Of a DNA stretch of 64,000 nt, positions 58,699 to 64,000 are shown one piece after another. The notes below the pieces were generated by a model, which was not told where the DNA came from, ran no database searches, and saw only the letters and a program-made list of their open reading frames with translations. This DNA is from KBS-96 sp964247975 (GTDB lineage: Bacteria; Acidobacteriota; Terriglobia; Bryobacterales; Bryobacteraceae). Within the stretch, counting starts at the first letter, position 1. Each line of letters opens with the position of its first letter. A program made the position numbers and the translations under genes. The stretch is taken from the NCBI GenBank assembly GCA_964247975.1, contig CAXTWH010000028.1, positions 1-64,000 of the forward strand. Reading direction: 5' to 3'.

Positions 58699-59445
58699 TT
58701 ATAACTGGATTTTTGAGAACAGATAGCTGCCAACTCCCAAGAATAATGCCGCTACACAGCAGAGCGTGGCTACATCCAGCGCCAAGCCGAAATGAGACAG
58801 CCCGATCAAAGTTCCCCGTAAACCATCCACGCCGTAAGAAAGCGGGTCAACACTGGTCAGCACGCTCATTATTTTGGGCAGATTCGCCAGCGGAAACAAT
58901 GCACCTGATAAAAAGAAAACCGGCATCACCAGAAAGTTCATGATGAGCTGAAATCCTTGCATGTCTTGTAAAACGGAGCCAAGCGCGGTGCCGAGCGCGG
59001 AAAAAACCAGCGCGATCAAAAGCATCATCAGCAAAGCGGAAGGAATACTGCTCAGGTTAATAGGCCGAAACCCGGCAATCAAACACACAACGACTACCAA
59101 TAATCCTTGTAGAACAGCGACTGTAGCGCCGCCTAAAGTGCGGCCAACCATAATTTGGAACCGCGACACCGGAGAAACAAGTGTTTCTTTCAAAAATCCG
59201 AACTGGCGATCCCATAACAGCGCCATGCCGGAAAACACAGAACTGAACAGGATTGTCATGCCAATAACGCCGGGCGCAACAAATTGGATATAGCTGCCGT
59301 TACCTGACTTTTGAAAGATCGGCCCCAGACCAAACCCGAGCGCCAGTAAATAAAGCAGCGGTTGGCCTAAAGAAGCTACAATCTGCGCACGCGACCGCAC
59401 ATAACGTTTGAGTTCGCGCAGCCAAAGAATGTAAATGACTTCCAT
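58699..59445 (-). CDS. ABC-2 type permease (DrrB-like)
   Basis: From ATG 59445 (a frame to 59508 is possible) the 248-residue protein has six membrane segments in the ABC-2/DrrB arrangement: ILWLRELKRYVRSRAQIVAS, QPLLYLLALGFGLGPIFQKS, FLKETLVSPVSRFQIMVGRT (the coupling helix) and MNFLVMPVFFLSGALFPLAN with DPLSYGVDGLRG in the last loop, all typical. It pairs with the ATP-binding protein gene that ends 4 bases upstream, forming an exporter of the daunorubicin resistance type, whose cargo (drug, lipid, glycan) cannot be told. Confidence 0.92.
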   Translation of the reverse strand: MEVIYILWLRELKRYVRSRAQIVASLGQPLLYLLALGFGLGPIFQKSGNGSYIQFVAPGVIGMTILFSSVFSGMALLWDRQFGFLKETLVSPVSRFQIMVGRTLGGATVAVLQGLLVVVVCLIAGFRPINLSSIPSALLMMLLIALVFSALGTALGSVLQDMQGFQLIMNFLVMPVFFLSGALFPLANLPKIMSVLTSVDPLSYGVDGLRGTLIGLSHFGLALDVATLCCVAALFLGVGSYLFSKIQL

Positions 59446-59449
59446 CGCG

Positions 59450-60235
59450 TTATCTCCTCCAAGCTTTGGCAAACTGCCGCATCTGGTCCGCTGCGCCAGC
59501 GCTTTCATCCCGAATCGCGGAGCCGGTTAAGGCCAGAAACGCTTGTTCCAGTGAATCCGTTCCGGTTTGTGTTTTCAATTCCGGTGAGGAGCCCATCGCC
59601 ACAATTGAGCCGTGGTCAATTACCGCAATGCGATCCGCCACGCGGTCTGCTTCATCCATGTAGTGCGTGGTCAGGAACACGGTTGTTTTTTCGGTTTCGT
59701 TCAGGTATTTGATGTGCGTCCAAAGCTGATTCCGGCTTTGGGGATCAAGCCCGAGAGTCGGCTCATCGAGAAACAGAATTTTTGGCCTATGCAATAAACC
59801 GCGGGCAATCTCCAAACGCCGCTTCATGCCGCCGGAAAACTTTTTCACCAACTCGTTGCGTCGATCCCAGAGTTCAAACAACTTCAATAAAGTTTCGCTG
59901 CGCTCGGAGCGGATTTTTCGCGGCACATGGTACAGAACGCCGTGCAGTTCCATGTTTTCCCAGGCGGTCTGCTCATTATCGAGGCTAGGGTCCTGGAACA
60001 CAATGCCGAATCGCTGGCGAGCTTCTTTTTGTTGTTTGGTGGGGTCCAGCCCATCCAATTGAATGGAGCCGCCGCTAGGTTTCAGCAGCGTGGTAAGCAT
60101 TTTGATCGTGGTGGTTTTTCCCGCGCCGTTCGGCCCCAGAAAAGCGAAAATTTCGCCTTCTTGCACTTCAAACGTAATCCCTTTCACAGCTTCAAAGCTG
60201 CCGAAATTTTTCGATAAATTTTCAACACGGATCAC
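59450..60235 (-). CDS. ABC transporter ATP-binding protein (DrrA-like)
   Basis: The 261-residue protein is a complete ABC ATPase: Walker A GPNGAGKTTTIKML (about residues 34-47), Q-loop VFQDPSLDNEQTAWENME, signature KKFSGGMKRRLEIARGL, Walker B ILFLDEPTLGLDPQSRNQLW and the switch His in TTHYMDEADRV. The SGGMKRR signature and LGLDPQSR are characteristic of the DrrA/NodI group. It powers the permease that starts 4 bases downstream. An exporter role is expected; the substrate is unknown. Confidence 0.95.
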   Translation of the reverse strand: MIRVENLSKNFGSFEAVKGITFEVQEGEIFAFLGPNGAGKTTTIKMLTTLLKPSGGSIQLDGLDPTKQQKEARQRFGIVFQDPSLDNEQTAWENMELHGVLYHVPRKIRSERSETLLKLFELWDRRNELVKKFSGGMKRRLEIARGLLHRPKILFLDEPTLGLDPQSRNQLWTHIKYLNETEKTTVFLTTHYMDEADRVADRIAVIDHGSIVAMGSSPELKTQTGTDSLEQAFLALTGSAIRDESAGAADQMRQFAKAWRR

Positions 60236-60293
60236 AACAAGCCGGTCCTCAAAGCAATACTAGACTGTTTAGTTAAGTTTTGCAGTAACGGAA

Positions 60294-61460
60294 CTAAATC
60301 GCCGGCAGCAGATCCAGCATTTGAGCAATGTCATCAGCACTGAGGTAAAAATGCGGCGAGGTGCGAACCCAGCCTTGGCGCGGGGCAGCAGTGATGCGGT
60401 TTTCGCGCAGTTTTGAAACAATCACGCGACTGTCGATTTCCGGGTGGCGGAAGGAGACGATACCGGCACTGGTTTCAGGGGTGCGTTCCACCAGAACTTC
60501 ATAGTTTTTGGCGCGAACGCCTTCGTAGATCTGATCTGCCAGCGAGGCGACGGCAGTAGCGATCCGCTCCACGCCCACTTCAAGCAGCAGATCAAGAGCA
60601 GCGGCCTGTCCGAAGCAGCCGATGGTGTTCAATGTTCCGCACTCATAACGGCCCGCGTCGTGACGCAAAGCCATGTCGCGCGAAGCATAATCGGCATAGC
60701 CGGCCACGTTGGTCCAGCCAAATTCAATGGGTTCAATCTGGTCGAGCCGGTCGCGCCGGACATACAGCACGCCATTGCCTTCCGGCCCTAACATCCATTT
60801 ATGGCCATCGGCAGCGAGCGCGTCGATGTTTGCTTCCTGTACATTAATGGGGAACGCGCCCATGCCCTGAATGGCATCCACGAAGAAAAAGCAATCGTGC
60901 CGGCGGCAAAGCTGGCCTATAGCGTTCAGGTCCACCCGATAGCCGCTCAGGTAATTCACATAGCTGATGGCAAGCAGGCGCGCTCCGGGAAGGGCGGCTG
61001 CGATTACTTCAAGGGAATCGTAAATGGATAGCCAGGTAATCTGCATTCCTTTTTCAACTAAACGAAGCCAAGGAAAGTAGTTGGCGGGAAATTCCTCCTT
61101 AAAAGCAATAATGCGGTCGCCAGGATGCCAATCCAGGCCCAGAGCAACGGTCGCGACGCCCTCAGAAGTATTCTTCACAATGGCGATTTCGCCCGGTTCC
61201 GCATTAATAAGCCGGGCAGTGGCAGAGCGCAGTTTTTCGTAACCTGCCATCCACCGGTCGTAGTGGAGCGATCCGTACTGGAGGGCATCATCGGCCAGCC
61301 ACTTCATGGCATTGGCAGCGCGCGCGCAGAGCGGAGCCACTGCCGCATGATTCAGGTAAATCAGCTCTTTGGTAACGGGAAATTCAGCGCGATACAGTTC
61401 ATGAAGCGGTTGAGTGTTTTTTTCAACACCAAGCAAGGCTGGAACGAAACCCATAATCAT
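60294..61460 (-). CDS. Class V aminotransferase-fold PLP enzyme
   Basis: The 388-residue protein has the class V PLP pattern: YLNHAAVAPLCARAANAMKW near the start, VKNTSEGVATVALGLDWHPG, the PLP ring Asp and neighbours in CFFFVDAIQGMGAFPINVQE, the Schiff-base Lys in DALAADGHKWMLGPEGNGVL (about residue 222), and TLNTIGCFGQAAALDLLLEV. It belongs to the cysteine desulfurase/isopenicillin epimerase-like group; whether it is a desulfurase, lyase or aminotransferase cannot be read. The catalytic Cys of desulfurases is not obvious. It stands alone between the ABC exporter and the M48 protease. Confidence 0.9.
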   Translation of the reverse strand: MIMGFVPALLGVEKNTQPLHELYRAEFPVTKELIYLNHAAVAPLCARAANAMKWLADDALQYGSLHYDRWMAGYEKLRSATARLINAEPGEIAIVKNTSEGVATVALGLDWHPGDRIIAFKEEFPANYFPWLRLVEKGMQITWLSIYDSLEVIAAALPGARLLAISYVNYLSGYRVDLNAIGQLCRRHDCFFFVDAIQGMGAFPINVQEANIDALAADGHKWMLGPEGNGVLYVRRDRLDQIEPIEFGWTNVAGYADYASRDMALRHDAGRYECGTLNTIGCFGQAAALDLLLEVGVERIATAVASLADQIYEGVRAKNYEVLVERTPETSAGIVSFRHPEIDSRVIVSKLRENRITAAPRQGWVRTSPHFYLSADDIAQMLDLLPAI

Positions 61461-61604
61461 GAGGATACGTTAATAGAAGAGAGTCACTTTTTAAACGGTG
61501 TGTTTACGGGCTTCTGCCCGGTCAGGCTGCTTTCAGCCTATACTGTAAGTAGAAGAATCACCGACGTTTAAGGTTTGTCCGCAGTCCGGTGTTCTGGAGG
61601 TTCA

Positions 61605-62702
61605 ATGCAGCGTTTTTTTTCCCGGTCGCTCGTTTCAAAGCCCACCAGCTTGGTGATGGCTTACGTTTTGGTTATCTTCGCCACTGTTTTTCCGGCTTTT
61701 GCCGATGACCATAAGAAGCCGGACGGCAGTAAAAAAGATCCCGATACCATCGGTGATCGTAATGTGTCGGGAAAGCTGAACTGGTACTCGCTCGAAAAAG
61801 AAATCGCTTTGGGCAAACAGCTAGCCCAGGAAGTGGAGCGGCAGTCCAAAATCATCAATGATCCGGTAGTGGCAGAGTACGTAAACCGGATTGGACAGAA
61901 TCTGGTGCGCAATTCGGATGCGAAAGTTCCATTTACCATCAAAGTGATCGACGGCGAGGAAGTGAACGCTTTCGCGCTGCCGGGCGGCTTTTTCTTTGTG
62001 TACTCGGGATTGATTCTGAAAGCCGACACCGAATCGGAACTGGCGGGCGTGATGTCGCATGAGATTGCTCACGTTGCGGCCCGGCACGGCACCCGGCAGG
62101 CCACTCGCGGCCAGTTAGCGAATATTGCCAGCATTCCGCTAATCTTTCTGGGCGGTTGGGGTGGGTATGCAATTCAACAAGGCGCGGGTTTGTTGATTCC
62201 AATGGGATTCCTGCAGTTTTCGCGAGGATTCGAATCGGAAGCGGACTACTTGGGCTTACAGTATATGTACAAAACCGGCTACGACCCGGAAGCATTTGTG
62301 GACTTCTTTGAAAAAATTGAAACCCTGGAAAAACGCAAGCCGGGAACAATGTCGAAGGTTTTCTCCACTCATCCGCCGACTGATGACCGGATCGCCAATG
62401 CTCAGAAGGAAATTGCCCAAATCCTGAAGCAGAAGCCGGAATACGTAGTGACGACTTCGGAGTTCAACGATGTGAAAGGGCGTTTGGCGATGCTCCAAAA
62501 CCGCCGCAAGCTGAACATTGCTTCCAACGACGACCCTAACAAGCCGACGCTGCGGCGTAATCCGAATTCTACCGCTCCAATTGAGGATGAGACCGATAGT
62601 TCCAAGAAGTCCAAGGGCGATGACGAGGACCGGCCTAAGCTGAAACGGCGGCCTTCGGACAGCTCGGATACTTCTTCGGGCGATTCCCCCACCAGCAATT
62701 AG
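61605..62702 (+). CDS. Exported M48 family metalloprotease
   Basis: The 365-residue protein starts at ATG 61605 with GGAGG five bases upstream and has a signal peptide (PTSLVMAYVLVIFATVFPAF). The M48 peptidase core carries the zinc site HEIAHVAARHG (about residue 151) with the third ligand in FESEADYLGLQYMYKTGYDP and a conserved STHPPTDDRI. It resembles BepA/LoiP-type periplasmic proteases but lacks their TPR domain. The last 70 residues are disordered and charged (Pro, Arg, Ser, Lys). It may act on outer-membrane proteins in quality control. A strong terminator follows. Confidence 0.93.
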   Translation: MQRFFSRSLVSKPTSLVMAYVLVIFATVFPAFADDHKKPDGSKKDPDTIGDRNVSGKLNWYSLEKEIALGKQLAQEVERQSKIINDPVVAEYVNRIGQNLVRNSDAKVPFTIKVIDGEEVNAFALPGGFFFVYSGLILKADTESELAGVMSHEIAHVAARHGTRQATRGQLANIASIPLIFLGGWGGYAIQQGAGLLIPMGFLQFSRGFESEADYLGLQYMYKTGYDPEAFVDFFEKIETLEKRKPGTMSKVFSTHPPTDDRIANAQKEIAQILKQKPEYVVTTSEFNDVKGRLAMLQNRRKLNIASNDDPNKPTLRRNPNSTAPIEDETDSSKKSKGDDEDRPKLKRRPSDSSDTSSGDSPTSN

Positions 62703-62727
62703 ATTTTCTGATTAGACAGAAGCAGAG

Positions 62728-62752
62728 GACCGCGAGCAATCGCGGTCTTTTT
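62728..62752 (+). terminator. Intrinsic terminator after the M48 protease gene
   Basis: GACCGCGA (62728-62735) and TCGCGGTC (62740-62747) form a perfect 8-base stem capped by a GCAA tetraloop and followed by TTTTT. It starts 25 bases after the stop codon. Confidence 0.9.
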
Positions 62753-62778
62753 GATTTATAGGGACTTCGATAATTTGC

Positions 62779-63369
62779 TTACTTCTTGCGTTCGCGGGAA
62801 GCAGCCATGCGTAATTTGTTACCGCAGATGTCAAGACTGCACCAGGATCGTGTTCCGCTCTTGCTCGTGTCATAGAAATAAAGAACGCATTCCGGATTTT
62901 TACATTTACGGAGCCGATTGAGATCTCCTTCAACGAGCAACTTTGCTACCGATTGAGCCACCGGCACAACGTACGACTTCGCTGTGGGAAAACTGGGCGC
63001 GACGATCAGGCTATACCGTCCGGTTTGCTCAACCAGTTGAGCCGCGTTTTCCGGGCGCGCCAAAAGCGCATTGGTTGCAGGGACCAATTCGCAAGGGGGC
63101 TGTCGCTTTTGCGTCACGGCAGCCAGACTCTGCTTCAAAAGCGAACGATATGCCAAGGCTTCGGGAAGAATGCGTTCGGTTTCTCTCGCCTCTATTTTCG
63201 CTTCCTGTAAGCCGTTCACGCCTGCTTCCTGAAGCCACGTCATGAAATCCGCCGGATGTTTTAGCAGATTAACCGGTTTGCCTTCGAGAACAATATCCGT
63301 GTTAATGAAATCAACAGCGAGCCAATTGCCCACCCAAAGAAAACGACTTTGCGAAGAATTTTCTTGCAT
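62779..63369 (-). CDS. ABATE/CGNR zinc-finger regulator
   Basis: The 196-residue protein has an N-terminal ABATE domain (FLWVGNWLAVDFINTDIVLE opening) and a C-terminal CGNR zinc finger: CKNPECVLYFYDTSKSGTRS with WCSLDICGNKLRMAASRER, where Cys pairs and the CGNK (family: CGNR) core bind zinc and DNA. Such proteins are stress-responsive transcriptional regulators. It is divergent from the carboxymuconolactone decarboxylase gene, and a perfect 9-base inverted repeat lies between the two starts, so it probably regulates both. Confidence 0.93.
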   Translation of the reverse strand: MQENSSQSRFLWVGNWLAVDFINTDIVLEGKPVNLLKHPADFMTWLQEAGVNGLQEAKIEARETERILPEALAYRSLLKQSLAAVTQKRQPPCELVPATNALLARPENAAQLVEQTGRYSLIVAPSFPTAKSYVVPVAQSVAKLLVEGDLNRLRKCKNPECVLYFYDTSKSGTRSWCSLDICGNKLRMAASRERKK

Positions 63370-63384
63370 TCATCCCCAACCCTC

Positions 63385-63416
63385 TGTTACAGTCTAAATT
63401 ATAAATGACTGTAACA
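63385..63416. promoter_or_regulatory. Inverted-repeat operator between the CGNR regulator and the decarboxylase gene
   Basis: TGTTACAGT (63385-63393) and ACTGTAACA (63408-63416) are perfect 9-base inverted copies with a 14-base AT-rich spacer. The spacer contains TATAAT on the minus strand, a good -10 for the regulator gene, whose ATG is at 63369. The site is 16 bases from that ATG and 28 from the decarboxylase ATG. A divergent, autoregulatory operator is inferred. Confidence 0.7.
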
Positions 63417-63443
63417 AAAGGCCATTATTCATAAGGAGATTAT

Positions 63444-63989
63444 ATGGCTCGCCTGCATACGATTGAACCCAGCACTGCCCCTACCGAAACAAAACAACTT
63501 TTCAACCAAGTTCATGCCGCGCTTGGCCTTGTTCCCAACATGACCAAGGTTATGGCAAATTCCCCCGCCGTACTCAAAGGATATCTGGATTTCAGCGGAG
63601 ATCTTAGCAAGGGCAAACTCGACGCGCAGCTTCGGGAACAGATTGCGCTGCTTACGGCGCAATCCAACCATTGCGATTACTGCCTTTCGGCCCATACTGC
63701 CATTGGCAAAATCGTTGGACTGAACGACGACGTGGTTCAGGGTAGCCGCCAGGGACGCGGCTCGTCTGTCTGCGCCACCGCAGCGCTTACCTTCGCCCGT
63801 AAGGTTCTTGATAGTAAGGGACATGTTGAAGAAGACTCAATAGCCGCGATTCGCGCTGCCGGTTTCAGCGATGAAGAGATAGCGGAGATTATTGCCCATG
63901 TCGCTCTCAACGTACTCACCAATTATTTCAACGTAGCCGCTGAAGTCGATATTGATTTTCCCCAAATATCGTTTTCCCAAGCAAGCTAA
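63444..63989 (+). CDS. Carboxymuconolactone decarboxylase family (AhpD-like) protein
   Basis: The 181-residue protein has the CMD/AhpD pattern: helices around QLREQIALLTAQSNHCDYCL with the CxxC pair (HCDYC) followed by SAHTAIGKI, the redox or proton-relay site of AhpD-like peroxidase partners, and EEIAEIIAHVALNVLTNYFN near the end. AhpD-type members help remove peroxides; true decarboxylases in the family lack the CxxC, so a redox role is more likely. The start has AAGGAGATTAT upstream. It is divergent from and probably regulated by the CGNR protein. The C-terminus lies 11 bases before the window end. Confidence 0.92.
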   Translation: MARLHTIEPSTAPTETKQLFNQVHAALGLVPNMTKVMANSPAVLKGYLDFSGDLSKGKLDAQLREQIALLTAQSNHCDYCLSAHTAIGKIVGLNDDVVQGSRQGRGSSVCATAALTFARKVLDSKGHVEEDSIAAIRAAGFSDEEIAEIIAHVALNVLTNYFNVAAEVDIDFPQISFSQAS

Positions 63990-64000
63990 AGCAGGAAAAA

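Noticed and set aside
1..64000. CRISPR array, rRNA operon, complete insertion sequence or riboswitch
   Set aside because: No regular direct repeats, rRNA signature, transposase or well-known riboswitch core was found on either strand by reading.

Overview
The window looks like chromosomal DNA from an Acidobacteriota bacterium of the Solibacter/Bryobacter type (Terriglobia). This is inferred from gene content and style: an 'acidobacterial duplicated orphan permease' (ADOP) plus the tail of a second one, a PadR regulator, several Tat-exported sugar isomerase-like proteins, a MeaB-epimerase fusion, an Nramp-UspA fusion, heptose genes of a Gram-negative envelope, and moderate GC. No rRNA, CRISPR array, intact prophage or intact insertion sequence was seen. 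One tRNA gene, tRNA-Ser(GCU), is present.

Layout. 1-1300 is visibly AT-rich: the end of a YD/RHS-like gene, a solo LuxR-type regulator and a small exported protein with its own promoter. A decayed copy of an isomerase 3' end follows at about 1373-1615. 1751-6617 is a minus-strand housekeeping run (yebC, ruvC, exported protein, deoB, tpiA, Tat-exported isomerase). Next come tRNA-Ser and hom, then a pyrimidine operon pyrR-pyrB-pyrC (10164-12942), a membrane protein, a radical SAM protein, an acetyltransferase and an exported GH29 fucosidase. 17061-21641 holds a conserved exported protein, a GT9-like glycosyltransferase, mtnP and the MeaB-epimerase fusion. The ADOP permease (21848-24214) has a palindrome just upstream.

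24955-28718 is the best regulatory find. A promoter, a short leader ORF half made of Val/Ile/Leu and a strong intrinsic terminator precede ilvB-ilvN-ilvC, which is the layout of a branched-chain amino acid attenuator. 28719-34705 carries small membrane and exported proteins, a stand-alone receiver protein, a Pit phosphate transporter and a trio made of an N-acetylmuramidase-like protein, a BON-LysM protein and a YidB-like protein. 34839-41256 is carbohydrate metabolism: a GH5-Fn3-CBM2 cellulase and treZ-treY for trehalose synthesis from maltodextrins. 41299-49712 contains the Nramp-UspA fusion, hldD, thrC, a lytic transglycosylase, a beta-propeller protein and a DinB protein.

49713-51520 has different base composition and looks like an old insertion or rearrangement: a Tat-exported isomerase and the truncated end of an ADOP permease. 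It is followed by an enol-lactonase-like hydrolase whose 5' end appears frameshifted. 52299-63989 contains an AAA ATPase, a DUF1003 protein, a PadR gene that may be leaderless with a partner gene, a ChaN-like protein, a DUF885 protein, a tiny DUF1328 gene (57921-58094), a 2'-5' RNA ligase-like protein, a DrrAB-type ABC exporter, a class V aminotransferase and an M48 metalloprotease. The window ends with a divergent CGNR regulator/carboxymuconolactone decarboxylase pair that shares a perfect 9-bp inverted repeat. All functions are assigned by reading motifs; no database search was possible.
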